Origin: Aplectana chamaeleonis
Taxonomy: Eukaryota > Nematoda > Chromadorea > Rhabditida > Cosmocercidae
Assembly (NCBI GenBank): GCA_029168955.1
Contig: JAPDOI010001728.1
Location: 51,001-115,000 of the forward strand
Length of the DNA stretch: 64,000 bases
Direction: 5' to 3'
Shown: piece by piece, positions 1 through 14,100 of the stretch
Position numbering within the stretch: the first letter of the stretch is position 1
Layout of the letters: each line of letters opens with the position of its first letter
Notes under the pieces: model-generated
Told to the model about the DNA's origin: nothing
Database searches by the model: none
The model's input: only the letters and a program-made list of their open reading frames with translations
Position numbers and translations under genes: made by a program

Positions 1-3000
1 CTTTCTAGGGCGTTCTGCGCACACCCATTTGGGTGCCGCACACTTTCTACGGCGTTCTGCGCACACCCATTTGGGTCCCGCACACTCTCTATGGCGTCCG
101 GCGCACTCCCACTTGGGTCCCCACACTTTCTACGGCGTCCGGCGCACTCTCGTTTGGGTCCCGCACACTTTCTACGGCGTCCGGCGCACTCTCATTTGGG
201 TCCCGCACACTTTCTAGGGCGTTCTGCGCACACCCATTTGGGTCCCGCACATTTTCTACGGCGTTCTGCGCACACCCATTTGGGTCCGGCACACTTTCTA
301 CGGCGTCCGGCGCATTCCCATGTGCGTCCCGCACACTTTCTACGGCGTCCGACGCACTCTCGTTCGGGTCCCGCACACTTTCTACGGCGTCCGGCTCACT
401 CTCATTTGGGTCCCACACACTTTTTAGGGCGTTCTGCGCACACCCATTTGGGTCCCGCACACTTTCTACGGCGTTCTGCGCACTCTCGTTTGGGTCCCGC
501 ACACTTTCTACGGCGTCCGGCGCACTCTCGTTTGGGTCCCACACACTTTCTAGGGCGTTCGGCGCACACCCATTTGGGTCCCGCACACTTTCTACGGCGT
601 TCTGCGCGCACCCATTTGGGTCCCGCACACTCTCTACGGCGTCCGGCGCACTCCCATTTGGGTCTCGCACACTTTCTACGGCGTTCTGCGCACACCCATT
701 TGGGTCCCGCACACTTTCTACGGCGTCCGGCTCACTCTCATTTGGGTCCCACACACTTTCTAGGGCGTTCTGCGCACACCCATTTGGGTCCCGCACACTT
801 TCTACGGCGTTCTGCGCCCACCCATTTGGGTCCCGCACACTTTCTACGGCGTCCGGCGCATTCCCACGTGGGTCCCGCACACTTTATACGGCGTTCTGCG
901 CACTCTCGTTTGGGTCCCGCACACTTTCTACGGCGTTCGGCTCACTCTCATTTGGGTCCCACACACTTTCTAGGGCGTTCTGCGCACACCCATTTGGGTC
1001 CCGCACACTTTCTACGGCGTTCTGCGCACACCCATTTGGGTCCCGCACACTTTCTACGGCGTCCGGCGCATTCCCATTTGGGTCCCGCACACTTTCTACG
1101 GCGTCCGACGCACTCTCGTTTGGGGGCCGCACACTTTCTACGGCGTCCGGCCCGCTCCCACTTGGGTCGCCCACACTTTCTAGGGCATTCTGCGCACACC
1201 CATTTGGGTCCCACTCACTTTCTACGGCGTTCTGCGCGCACCCATTTGGGTCCCGCACACTTTCTACGGCGTCCGGCCCACTCTCATTTGGGTCCCGCAC
1301 ACTTTCTACGGCCTTCTGCGCACACCCATTTGGGTCCCCCACCCCTTCTACGGCGCCCGGCGCACCCTCATTTGGGTCTCACACACTTTCTACGGCGTTC
1401 TGCGCCCACCCATTTGGGTCCCGCACACTTTCTACGGCGTCCGGCGCATTCCCATGTGGGTCCCGCACACTTTCTACGGCGTCCGACGCACTCTCGTTTG
1501 GGTCCCGCACACTTTCTACGGCGTCCGTCTCACTCTCATTTGGGTCCCACACACTTTCTAGGGCGTTCTGCGCACACCCATTTGGGTCCCGCACACTTTC
1601 TACGGCGCTCTTCGCACACCCATTTGGGTCCCGCACACTCTCTACGGTGTCCGGCGCATTCCCATGTGGGTCCCGCACACTTTCTACGGCGTCCGACGCA
1701 CTCTCGTTCGGGTCCCGCACACTTTCTACGGCGTCCGGCTCACTCTCATTTGGGTCCCACACACTTTCTAGGGCGTTCTGCGCACACCCATATGGGTCCC
1801 GCACACTTTCTAGGGCGTTCTGCGTACACCCATATGGGTCCCGCACACTTTCTACGGCGTCCGGCGCATTGCCATGTGGGTCCCGCACGCTTTCTACGGC
1901 GTCCGACGCACTCTCGTTCGGGTCCCGCACACTTTCTACGGCGTCCGGCTCACTCTCATTTGGGTCCCACACACTTTCTAGGGCGTTCTGCGCACACCCA
2001 CTTGGGTCCCGCACACTTTCTACGGCGTTCTGCGCACTCTCGTTTGGGTCCCGCACACTTTCTACGGCGTCCGGCCCACTCTCATTTGGGTCCCACACAC
2101 TTTCTAGGGCGTTCTGCGCACACCCATTTGGGTCCCGCACACTTTCTACGGCGTTCTGCGCACACCCATTTGGGTCCCGCACACTCTCTACGGCGTCCGG
2201 CGCACTCCCACTTGGGTCTCGCACACTTTCTACGGCGTTCTGCGCCCACCCATTTGGGTCCCGCACACTTTCTACGGCGTCCGGCTCACTCTCATTTGGG
2301 TCCCACACACTTTCTAGGGCGTTCTGCGCACACCCATTTGGGTCCCGCACACTTTCTACGGCGTTCTGCGCCCACCCATTTGGGTCCCGCACACTTTCTA
2401 CGGCGTCCGGCGCATTCCCACGTGGGTCCCGCACACTTTCTACGGCGCCGGACGCACTCGTTTGGGTCCCGCACACTTTCTACGGCGTCCGGCTCACTCT
2501 CATTTGGGTCCCACACACTTTCTAGGGCGTTCTGCGCACACCCACTTGGGTCCCGCACACATTCTACGGCGTTCTGCGCACTCTCGTTTGGGTCCCGCAC
2601 ACTTTCTACGGCGTCCGGCCCACTCTCATTTGGGTCCCACACACTTTCTAGGGCGTTCGGCGCACACCCATTTGGGTCCCGCACACTTTCTACGGCGTTC
2701 TGCGCGCACCCATTTGGGTCCCGCACACTCTCTACGGCGTCCGGCGCACTCCCACTTGGGTCTCGCACACTTTCTACGGCGTTCTGCGCCCACCCATTTG
2801 GGTCCCGCATACTTTCTACGGCGTCCGGCTCACTCTCATTTAGGTCCCACAAACTTTCTAGGGCGTTCTGCGCACACCCATTTGAGTCCCGCACACTTTC
2901 TACGGCGTTCTGCGCCCACCCATTTGGGTCCCGCACACTCTCTACGGCGTCCGGCGCACTCCCACTTGGGTCCCGCACACTTTCTACAGCGTTCTGCGCA

Positions 3001-4320
3001 CTCTCGTTTGGGTCCCGCGCACTTTCTACGGCGTCCGGCCCACTCTCATTTGGGTCCCGCACACTTTCTAGGGCGTTCTGCGCACACCCATTTGGGTCCC
3101 CTACACTTTCTACGGCGTTCTGCGCACACCCATTTGGGTCCCGCACACTCTCTACGGCGTCCGGCGCACTCCCACTTGGGTCTCGCACACTTTCTACGGC
3201 GTTCTGCGCCCACCCATTTGGGTCCCGCACACTTTCTACGGCGTTCGCCTCACTCTCGTCTGGGTCCCACACACTTTCTACGGCGTTCTGCGCACTTTCA
3301 TTTGGGTCCCGCACCCTTTCTACGGCGTTCGGCGCACACCCATTTGGGTCCCGCACACTTTCTACGGCGTTCTGCGCACACCCATTTGGGTCCCGCACAC
3401 TCTCTACGGCGTCCGGCGCACTCCCACTTGGGTCCCGCGCACTATCTACGGCGTTCTGCGCCCACCCATTTGGGTGCCGCACATTTTCTACGGCGTTCTG
3501 CCCACACCCATTTGGGGCCCGCACACGTTCTACGGCGTCCGGCGCACTCCCACTCTGGGTCCCGCACACTTTCTACGGCGTTCTGCGCCCCCCCATTCGG
3601 GTCCCGCACACTTTCTACGGTGTCCGGCGCACTCCCACGTGGGTCCCGCACACTTTCTACAGCGTCCGGCGCACCCTCGTTTGGGTCACGCACACTTCCT
3701 ACGGCGTCCGGCGCACTCTCATTTGGGTCCTACACACTTTCTAGGGCGTTCTGCGCACACCCATTTGGGTCCCGCATACTTTCCACGCCGTTCTGCGCAC
3801 ACCCATTTGGGTCCCACACATTTACTACGGCGTTCTGCGCACACCCATTTGAGTCCCGCACACTTTCTACGGCGTCCGGCGCATTCCCACGTGGGTCCCG
3901 CACACTTTCTACGGCGTCCGGCGCACTCTCATTTGGGTCCCGCACACTTTATACGGCGTCCGGCGCACTCTCATTTGGGTCTCACACACTTTCTAGGGCG
4001 TTCTGCGCCCACCCATTTGGGTCCCGCACACTTTCTACGGCGTCCGGCGCATTCCCATGTGGGTCCCGCACACTTTCTACGGCGTCCGGACGCACTCTCG
4101 TTTGGGTCCCGCACACTTTCTACGGCGTCCGTCTCACTCTCATTTGGGTCCCACACACTTTCTAGGGCGTTCTGCGCACACCCATTTGGGTCCCGCACAC
4201 TTTCTACGGCGCTCTTCGCACACCCATTTGGGTCCCGCACACTCTCTACGGTGTCCGGCGCACTCTCGTTCGGGTCCCGCACACTTTCTACGGCGTCCGG
4301 CTCACTCTCATTTGGGTCCC

Positions 4321-4740
4321 ACACACTTTCTAGGGCGTTCTGCGCACACCCATATGGGTCCCGCACACTTTCTACGGCGTTCTGCGCACACCCATTTGGG
4401 TCCCGCACACTTTCTACGGCGTCCGGCGCATTCCCATGTGGGTCCCGCACACTTTCTACGGCGTCCGACGCACTCTCGTTCGGGTCCCGCACACTTTCTA
4501 CGGCGTCCGGCTCACTCTCATTTGGGTCCCACACACTTTCTAGGGCGTTCTGCGCACACCCATATGGGTCCCGCACACTTTCTACGGCGTTCTGCGCACA
4601 CCCATTTGGGTCCCGCACACTTTCTACGGCGTCCGGCGCATTCCCATGTGGGTCCCGCACACTTTCTACGGCGTCCGACGCACTCTCGTTCGGGTCCCGC
4701 ACACTTTCTACGGCGTCCGGCTCACTCTCATTTGGGTCCC
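4321..4740. repeat. 5-unit higher-order repeat in satA (two 210-bp copies)
   Basis: The block starting ACACACTTTCTAGGGCG at 4321 recurs at 4531 and begins again at 4741, so the spacing is 210 bp, exactly five 42-bp units. The first two copies have the same order of variable halves (CATATGG, CATTTGG, CATGTGG, CGTTCGG, CATTTGG). This shows recent local amplification of multi-unit blocks. Confidence 0.85.
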
Positions 4741-5940
4741 ACACACTTTCTAGGGCGTTCTGCGCACACCCACTTGGGTCCCGCACACATTCTACGGCGT
4801 TCTGCGCACTCTCGTTTGGGTCCCGCACACTTTCTACGGCGTTCGGCGCACACCCATTTGGGTCCCGCACACTTTCTACGGCGTTCTGCGCGCACCCATT
4901 TGGGTCCCGCACACTCTCTACGGCGTCCGGCGCACTCCCACTTGGGTCTCGCACACTTTCTACGGCGTTCTGCGCCCACCCATTTGGGTCCCGCACACTT
5001 TCTACGGCGTCCGGCTCACTCTCATTTAGGTCCCACAAACTTTCTAGGGCGTTCTGCGCACACCCATTTGAGTCCCGCACACTTTCTACGGCGTCCGGCT
5101 CACTCTCATTTGGGTCCCACACACTTTCTACGGTGTTCTGCGCCCACCCATTTGGGTACCGCACACTTTCTACGGCGTTCTGCGCACTCTCGTTTGGGTC
5201 CCGCACACTTTCTACGGCGTCCGGCCCACTCTCATTTGGGTCCCACACACTTTCTAGGGCGTTCTGCGCACACCCATTTGGGTCCCGCACACTTTCTACG
5301 GCGTTCTGCGCGCACCCATTTGGGTCCCGCACACTCTCTACGGCGTCCGGCGCACTCCCACTTGGGTCTCGCACACTTTCTACGGCGTTCTGCGCCCACC
5401 CATTTGGGTCCCGCACACTTTCTACGGCGTCCGGCGCACTCTCATTTGGGTCTCACACACTTTCTAGGGCGTTCTGCGCCCACCCATTTGGGTCCCGCAC
5501 ACTTTCTACGGCGTCCGGCGCATTCCCATGTGGGTCCCGCACACTTTCTACGGCGTCCGACGCACTCTCGTTTGGGTCCCGCACACTTTCTACGGCGTCC
5601 GTCTCACTCTCATTTGGGTCCCACACACTTTCTAGGGCGTTCTGCGCACACCCATTTGGGTCCCGCACACTTTCTACGGCGCTCTTCGCACACCTATTTG
5701 GGTCCCGCACACTCTCTACGGTGTCCGGCGCATTCCCATGTGGGTCCCGCACACTTTCTACGGCGTCCGACGCACTCTCGTTCGGGTCCCGCACACTTTC
5801 TACGGCGTCCGGCTCACTCTCATTTGGGTCCCACACACTTTCTAGGGCGTTCTGCGCACACCCATATGGGTCCCGCACACTTTCTACGGCGTTCTGCGCA
5901 CACCCATTTGGGTCCCGCACACTTTCTACGGCGTCCGGCG

Positions 5941-7032
5941 CATTCCCATGTGGGTCCCGCACACTTTCTACGGCGTCCGACGCACTCTCGTTCGGGTCCC
6001 GCACACTTTCTACGGCGTCCGGCTCACTCTCATTTGGGTCCCACACACTTTCTAGGGCGTTCTGCGCACACCCACTTGGGTCCCGCACACATTCTACGGC
6101 GTTCTGCGCACTCTCGTTTGGGTCCCGCACACTTTCTACGGCGTCCGGCCCACTCTCATTTGGGTCCCACACACTTTCTAGGGCGTTCGGCGCACACCCA
6201 TTTGGGTCCCGCACACTTTCTACGGCGTTCTGCGCGCACCCATTTGGGTCCCGCACACTCTCTACGGCGTCCGGCGCACTCCCACTTGGGTCTCGCACAC
6301 TTTCTACGGCGTTCTGCGCCCACCCATTTGGGTCCCGCACACTTTCTACGGCGTCCGGCTCACTCTCATTTAGGTCCCACAAACTTTCTAGGGCGTTCTG
6401 CGCACACCCATTTGAGTCCCGCACACTTTCTACGGCGTTCTGCGCCCACCCATTTGGGTCCCGCACACTTTCTACGGCGTCCGGCGCATTCCCATGTGGG
6501 TCCCGCACACTTTCTACGGCGTCCGACGCACTCTCGTTCGGGTCCCGCACACTTTCTACGGCGTCCGGCTCACTCTCATTTGGGTCCCACACACTTTCTA
6601 GGGCGTTCTGCGCACACCCACTTGGGTCCCGCACACATTCTACGGCGTTCTGCGCACTCTCGTTTGGGTCCCGCACACTTTCTACGGCGTCCGGCCCACT
6701 CTCATTTGGGTCCCACACACTTTCTAGGGCGTTCGGCGCACACCCATTTGGGTCCCGCACACTTTCTACGGCGTTCTGCGCGCACCCATTTGGGTCCCGC
6801 ACACTCTCTACGGCGTCCGGCGCACTCCCACTTGGGTCTCGCACACTTTCTACGGCGTTCTGCGCCCACCCATTTGGGTCCCGCACACTTTCTACGGCGT
6901 CCGGCTCACTCTCATTTAGGTCCCACAAACTTTCTAGGGCGTTCTGCGCACACCCATTTGAGTCCCGCACACTTTCTACGGCGTTCTGCGCCCACCCATT
7001 TGGGTCCCGCACACTTTCTACGGCGTCCGGCG
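5941..7032. repeat. 13-unit higher-order repeat in satA (two 546-bp copies)
   Basis: The marker CATTCCCATGTGGG occurs at 5941, 6487 and 7033, and the rare variant CACACATTCTACGG (T lost from CACTTTC) has its ATTC at 6091 and 6637. Both spacings are 546 bp, or thirteen 42-bp units. The two copies match in unit order by eye, so this is a young tandem duplication at the end of block 1. Confidence 0.85.
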
Positions 7033-7052
7033 CATTCCCATGTGGGTCCCGT

Positions 7053-8114
7053 CGCACTTCTGAGTCACACCGTGCGGCGTTTCAAAAAGTACTTCCGAGA
7101 TCCCGCCATATTGATTGAAGCGTTGCCCCGTCTCAGGGAGCGTTCAATCATGAGAAAAAGCCTGTCTGTAACGGTGTACAATTCACTATTTCATTTTTGC
7201 GAATGAGTTAACGTCGGTTGGTTTTAATAACATGTTTACGTGTTTTTGTCTTTCTTTACCCTCAATTTTGAGGTTCCGCAAAAATTGAGCTACCAACTTC
7301 AAAATTTGACAGGAGCTAGGTGCAAACAAAACCAGCTTCCTGGCCAAAATGAGCTCTCTAGCTCGCGTCCGGCGCATTCCCATGTGGGTCCCGTCGCACT
7401 TCTGAGTCACACCGTGCGGCGTTTCAAAAAGTACTTCCGAGATCCCGCCATATTGATTGAAGCGCCCATTTGGGTCCCGCACACTTTCTACGGCGTCCGG
7501 CGCATTCCCATGTGGGTCCCGTCGCACTTCTGAGTCACACCGTGCGGCGTTTCAAAAAGTACTTCCGAGATCCCGCCATATTGATTGAAGCGTTGCCCCG
7601 TCTCAGGGAGCGTTCAATCATGAGAAAAAGCCTATCAGTAACGGTGTTCAATTCACTATTTCATTTTTGCGAATGAGTTAACGTCGGTTGGTTTTAATAA
7701 CATGTTTACGTGTTTTTGTCTTTCTTTACCCTCAATTTTGAGGTTCCGCAAAAATTGAGCTACCAACTTCAAAATTTGACAGGAGCTAGGTGCAAACAAA
7801 ACCAGCTTCCTGGCCAAAATGAGCTCTCTAGCTCAACGATAAGTGTTCCAACAAGATCGTGAACGCCAACTGAAAAAAAAGGAGATGAACATTTTTTCGA
7901 CCAAAATGACGTGGTTTTGACACTTTTTCTCGAATCTCAGGTAACCATTCCGGACCATTTTTTGAACAGTTATTCACCTTTCTAAAGTGTATTAAATGCG
8001 AAAAGAACGGTCTTCCTACGTTTACTCTGGACCCTGATACTGAGATCAGGGGTTGCGCGATGGCGAATCAAAGCCAAATCTGGTGAGCGCTTCGCGCTCA
8101 CCACAATTTGCCGG
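7053..8114 (+). repeat. satA element flank: two truncated copies plus one complete copy with hairpin end
   Basis: Non-satellite sequence beginning CACTTCTGAGTCACACC appears three times: about 7053-7362 (stops after CTCTCTAGCTC), about 7390-7463 (stops after ATTGATTGAAGCG) and 7523-8114 (complete). Each truncated copy returns directly to satA sequence. The complete copy ends in hairpin 8082-8102 and ACAATT, then satA resumes at about 8115. The same flank occurs at 25499-26085 and 50246-50830 and, diverged, at about 63743-64000. The small open frames within it are not conserved and look non-coding. Confidence 0.9.
8082..8108 (+). other. Terminal hairpin plus ACAATT, satA element 1
   Basis: Stem arms GGTGAGCGC and GCGCTCACC flank the loop TTC, followed by ACAATT. 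It is preceded by GCGATGGCGAATCAAAGCC. The same structure, with variant stems, closes every 42-bp element in the window, so it is read here as an element terminus. Confidence 0.85.
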
Positions 8115-11100
8115 TAGGCGTCCGGCGCACTCCCACTTGGGTCTCGCACACTTTCTACGGCGTTCTGCGCCCACCCATTTGGGTCCCGCACACTTTCTAC
8201 GGCGTCCGGCTCACTCTCATTTGGGTCCCGCACACTTTCTACGGCGTCCGGCGCACTCCCACTTGGGTCCCGCACACTTTCTACGGCGTCCTGCACACTC
8301 TCATTTGGGTCCCACACACTTTCTAGGGCGTTCTGCGCACACCCATCTGGGTCCCGCACACTCTCTACGGCGTCCGGCGCACTCCCACTTGAGTCCCGCA
8401 CACTTTCTACGGCGTTCTGCGCCCACCCATTGGGGTCCCGCACACTTTCTACGGCGTCCGGCGCATTCCCATGTGGGTCCCGCACACTTTCTACGGCGTC
8501 CGACGCACTCTCGTTCGGGTCCCGCACACTTTCTACGGCGTCCGGCTCACTCTCATTTGGGTCCCACACACTTTCTAGGGCGTTCTGCGCACACCCATTT
8601 GGGTCCCGCACACTTTCTACGGCGCTCTTCGCACACCCATTTGGGTCCCGCACACTCTCTACGGCGTCCGGCGCACTCCCACTTGGGTCCCGCACACTTT
8701 CTACAGCGTTCTGCGCACTCTCGTTTGGGTCCCGCGCACTTTCTACGGCGTCCGGCCCACTCTCATTTGGGTCCCGCACACTTTCTAGGGCGTTCTGCGC
8801 ACACCCATTTGGGTCCCCTACACTTTCTACGGCGTTCTGCGCACACCCATTTGGGTCCCGCACACTCTCTACGGCGTCCGGCGCACTCCCACTTGGGTCT
8901 CGCACACTTTCTACGGCGTTCTGCGCCCACCCATTTGGGTCCCGCACACTTTCTACGGCGTCCGGCTCACTCTCATTTAGGTCCCACAAACTTTCTAGGG
9001 CGTTCTGCGCACACCCATTTGGGTCCCGCACATTTTCTACGGCGTTCTGCGCACACCCATTTGGGTCCCGCACACTTTCTACGGCGTCCGGCGCACTCCC
9101 ACTTGGGTCCCGCACACTTTCTACGGCGTTCTGCGCCCACCCATTCGGGTCCCGCACACTTTCTACGGTGTCCGGCGCACTCCCACGTGTGTCCCGCACA
9201 CTTTCTACAGCGTCCGGCGCACCCTCCTTGGGGTCACGCACACTTCCTACGGCGTCCGGCGCTTTCTCATTCGGGTCCTACACACTTTCTAGGCCGTTCT
9301 GCGCACACCCATTTGGGTTCCGCATACTTTCCACGCCGTTCTGCGCACACCCATTTGGGTCCCACACATTTACTACGGCGTTCTGCGCACACCCATTTGA
9401 GTCCCGCACACTTTCTACGGCGTCCGGCGCATTCCCACGTGGGTCCCGCACACTTTCTACGGCGTCCGGCGCACTCTCATTTGGGTCCCGCACACTTTAT
9501 ACGGCGTCCGGCGCACTCTCATTTGGGTCTCACACACTTTCTAGGGCGTTCTGCGCCCACCCATTTGGGTCCCGCACACTTTCTACGGCGTCCGGCGCAT
9601 TCCCATGTGGGTCCCGCACACTTTCTACGGCGTCCGACGCACTCTCGTTTGGGTCCCGCACACTTTCTACGGCGTCCGTCTCACTCTCATTTGGGTCCCA
9701 CACACTTTCTAGGGCGTCCTGCGCACACCCATTTGGGTCCCGCACACTTTCTACGGCGCTCTTCGCACACCCATTTGGGTCCCGCACACTCTCTACGGTG
9801 TCCGGCGCACTCTCGTTCGGGTCCCGCACACTTTCTACGGCGTCCGGCTCACTCTCATTTGGGTCCCACACACTTTCTAGGGCGTTCTGCGCACACCCAT
9901 ATGGGTTCCGCATACTTTCCACGCCGTTCTGCGCACACCCATTTGGGTCCCACACATTTACTACGGCGTTCTGCGCACACCCATTTGAGTCCCGCACACT
10001 TTCTACGGCGTCCGGCGCATTCCCACGTGGGTCCCGCACACTTTCTACGGCGTCCGGCGCACTCTCATTTGGGTCCCGCACACTTTATACGGCGTCCGGC
10101 GCACTCTCATTTGGGTCTCACACACACTTTCTAGGGCGTTCTGCGCCCACCCATTTGGGTCCCGCACACTTTCTACGGCGTCCGGCGCATTCCCATGTGG
10201 GTCCCGCACACTTTCTACGGCGTCCGACGCACTCTCGTTTGGGTCCCGCACACTTTCTACGGCGTCCGTCTCACTCTCATTTGGGTCCCACACACTTTCT
10301 AGGGCGTTCTGCGCACACCCATTTGAGTCCCGCACACTTTCTACGGCGCTCTTCGCAGACCCATTTGGGTCCCGCACACTCTCTACGGTGTCCGGCGCAC
10401 TCTCGTTCGGGTCCCGCACACTTTCTACGGCGTCCGGCTCACTCTCATTTGGGTCCCACACACTTTCTAGGGCGTTCTGCGCACACCCATTTGGGTCCCG
10501 CACACTTTCTACGGCGTCCGGCGCATTCCCATGTGGGTCCCGCACACTTTCTACGGCGTCCGACGCACTCTCGTTCGGGTCCCGCACACTTTCTACGGCG
10601 TCCGGCTCACTCTCATTTGGGTCCCACACACTTTCTAGGGCGTTCTGCGCACACCCATTTGGGTCCCGCACACTTTCTACGGCGTTCTTCGCACACCCAT
10701 TTGGGTCCCGCACACTTTCTACGGCGTCCGGCGCATTCCCATGTGGGTCCCGCACACTTTCTACGGCGTCCGACGCACTTTCGTTCGGGTCCCGCACACT
10801 TTCTACGGCGTCCGGCTCACTCTCATTTGGGTCCCTCACACTTTCTAGGGCGTTCTGCGCACACCCACTTGGGTCCCGCACACATTCTACGGCGTTCTGC
10901 GCACTCTCGCTTGCGTCCCGCACACTTTCTACGGCGTTCGGCGCACACCCATTTGGGTCCCGCACACTTTCTACGGCGTTCTGCGCGCACCCATTCGGGT
11001 CCCGCACACTCTCTACGGCGTCCGGCGCACTCCCACTTGGGTCTCGCACACTTTCTACGGCGTTCTGCGCCCACCCATTTGGGTCCCGCACACTTTCTAC

Positions 11101-14100
11101 GGCGTCCGGCTCACTCTCATTTAGGTCCCACAAACTTTCTAGGGCGTTCTGCGCACACCCATTTGAGTCCCGCACACTTTCTACGGCGTCCGGCTCACTC
11201 TCATTTGGGTCCCACACACTTTCTACGGTGTTCTGCGCCCACCCATTTGGGTACCGCACACTTTCTACGGCGTTTTGCGCACTCTCGTTTGGGTCCCGCA
11301 CACTTTCTACGGCGTCCGGCCCACTCTCATTTGGTTCCCACACACTTTCTAGGGCGTTCTGCGCACACCCATTTGGGTCCCGCACACTTTCTACGGCATT
11401 CTGCGCGCACCCATTTGGGTCCCGCACACTCTCTACGGCGTCCGGCGCACTCCCACTTGGGTCTCGCACACTTTCTACGGCGTTCTGCGCCCACCCATTT
11501 GGGTCCCGCACACTTTCTACGGCGTCCGGCGCACTCTCATTTGGGTCTCACACACTTTCTAGGGCGTTCTGCGCCCACCCATTTGGGTCCCGCACACTTT
11601 CTACGGCGTCCGGCGCATTCCCATGTGGGTCCCGCACACTTTCTACGGCGTCCGACGCACTCTCGTTTGGGTCCCGCACACTTTCTACGGCGTCCGTCTC
11701 ACTCTCATTTGGGTCCCGCACACTTTCTACGGCGTTCTGCGCGCACCCATTTGGGTCCCGCACACTCTCTACGGCGTCCGGCGCACTCCCACTTGGGTCT
11801 CGCACACTTTCTACGGCGTTCTGCGCCCACCCATTTGGGTCCCGCACACTTTCTACGGCGTCCGGCTCACTCTCATTTAGGTCCCACAAACTTTCTAGGG
11901 CGTTCTGCGCACACCCATTTGAGTCCCGCACACTTTCTACGGCGTCCGGCTCACTCTCATTTGGGTCCCACACACTTTCTACGGTGTTCTGCGCCCACCC
12001 ATTTGGGTACCGCACACTTTCTACGGCGTTCTGCGCACTCTCGTTTGGGTCCCGCACACTTTCTACGGCGTCCGGCCCACTCTCATTTGGTTCCCACACA
12101 CTTTCTAGGGCGTTCTGCGCACACCCATTTGGGTCCCGCACACTTTCTACGGCATTCTGCGCGCACCCATTTGGGTCCCGCACACTCTCTACGGCGTCCG
12201 GCGCACTCCCACTTGGGTCTCGCACACTTTCTACGGCGTTCTGCGCCCACCCATTTGGGTCCCGCACACTTTCTACGGCGTCCGGCGCACTCTCATTTGG
12301 GTCTCACACACTTTCTAGGGCGTTCTGCGCACACCCATTTGGGTCCCGCACACTTTCTACGGCGCTCTTCGCACACCCATTTGGGTCCCGCACACTCTAC
12401 GGCGTCCGGCGCACTCCCACTTGGGTCTCGCACACTTTCTACGGCGTTCTGCGCCCACCCATTTGGGTCCCGCACACTTTCTACGGCGTCCGGCTCACTC
12501 TCATTTAGGTCCCACAAACTTTCTAGGGCGTTCTGCGCACACCCATGTGGGTCCCGCACACTTTCTACGGCGTCCGACGCACTCTCGTTTGGGTCCCGCA
12601 CACTTTCTACGGCGTCCGTCTCACTCTCATTTGGGTCCCGCACACTTTCTACGGCGTTCTGCGCGCACCCATTTGGGTCCCGCACACTTTCTACGGCGTC
12701 CGGCGCATTCCCATGTGGGTCCCGCACACTTTCTACGGCGTCCGACGCACTCTCGTTTGGGTCCCGCACACTTTCTACGGCGTCCGTCTCACTCTCATTT
12801 GGGTCCCACACACTTTCTAGGGCGTTCTGCGCACACCCATTTGGGTCCCGCACACTTTCTACGGCGCTCTTCGCACACCCATTTGGGTCCCGCACACTCT
12901 CTACGGTGTCCGGCGCACTCCCACTTGGGTCCCGCACACTTTCTACGGCGTCCGACGCACTCTCGTTCGGGTCCCGCACACTTTCTACGGCGTCCGGCTC
13001 ACTCTAATTTGGGTCCCACACACTTTCTAGGGCGTTCTGCGCACACCCATATGGGTCCCGCACACTTTCTACGGCGTTCTGCGCACACCCATTTGGGTCC
13101 CGCACACTTTCTACGGCGTCCGGCGCATTCCCATGTGGGTCCCGCACACTTTCTACGGCGTCCGACGCACTCTCGTTCGGGTCCCGCACACTTTCTACGG
13201 CGTCCGGCTCACTCTCATTTGGGTCCCACACACTTTCTAGGGCGTTCTGCGCACACCCATATGGGTCCCGCACACTTTCTACGGCGTTCTGCGCACACCC
13301 ATTTGGGTACCGCACACTTTCTACGGCGTCCGGCGCATTCCCATGTGGGTCCCGCACACTTTCTACGGCGTCCGACGCACTCTCGTTCGGGTCCCGCACA
13401 CTTTCTACGGCGTCCGGCTCACTCTCATTTGGGTCCCACACACTTTCTAGGGCGTTCTGCGCACACCCACTTGGGTCCCGCACACATTCTACGGCGTTCT
13501 GCGCACTCTCGTTTGGGTCCCGCACACTTTCTACGGCGTCCGGCCCACTCTCATTTGGGTCCCACACACTTTCTAGGGCGTTCGGCGCACACCCATTTGG
13601 GTCCCGCACACTTTCTACGGCGTTCTGCGCGCACCCATTTGGGTCCCGCACACTCTCTACGGCGTCCGGCGCACTCCCACTTGGGTCTCGCACACTTTCT
13701 ACGGCGTTCTGCGCCCACCCATTTGGGTCCCGCATACTTTCTACGGCGTCCGGCTCACTCTCATTTAGGTCCCACAAACTTTCTAGGGCGTTCTGCGCAC
13801 ACCCATTTGAGTCCCGCACACTTTCTACGGCGTCCGGCTCACTCTCATTTGGGTCCCACACACTTTCTACGGTGTTCTGCGCCCACCCATTTGGGTACCG
13901 CACACTTTCTACGGCGTTCTGCGCACTCTCGTTTGGGTCCCGCACACTTTCTACGGCGTCCGGCCCACTCTCATTTGGGTCCCACACACTTTCTAGGGCG
14001 TTCTGCGCACACCCATTTGGGTCCCGCACACTTTCTACGGCGTTCTGCGCGCACCCATTGGGGTCCCGCACACTCTCTACGGCGTCCGGCGCACTCCCCA

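Larger units (their letters stand above)
1..7052. repeat. satA 42-bp satellite array, block 1
   Basis: Uninterrupted head-to-tail 42-bp units. Each unit is two 21-bp halves: a nearly constant half GTCCCGCACACTTTCTACGGC and a variable half such as GTTCTGCGCACACCCATTTGG or GTCCGGCGCACTCTCATTTGG. At least five variable-half types alternate (also forms ending CATGTGG and CGTTCGG). A linked variant, CCCACACACTTTC followed by TAGGGCG, recurs throughout. The block runs from the window edge to about 7052, where it stops inside a CCCATGTGGGTCCCGTCGC junction. All long reading frames here, on both strands, come from the unit length being a multiple of three. Related arrays lie at 8115, 27190, 33330, 47370, 49098, 57604 and 61535. 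Confidence 0.97.

Noticed and set aside
1..7052. Centromeric or telomeric satellite
   Set aside because: The repeat could be either, but nothing in the window (no telomere repeat, no kinetochore evidence) supports it.
8082..8108. Rho-independent terminator
   Set aside because: The hairpin is GC-rich but has no T-run, the genome is eukaryotic, and the structure marks element ends at unrelated loci.
8430..13007. Very long open reading frames (up to about 1,525 codons) over satA
   Set aside because: They are 14-residue repeat translations. Frames on both strands are open over the same DNA because 42 is divisible by 3 and the unit lacks stops; single-base indels switch the frame with no sign of selection.
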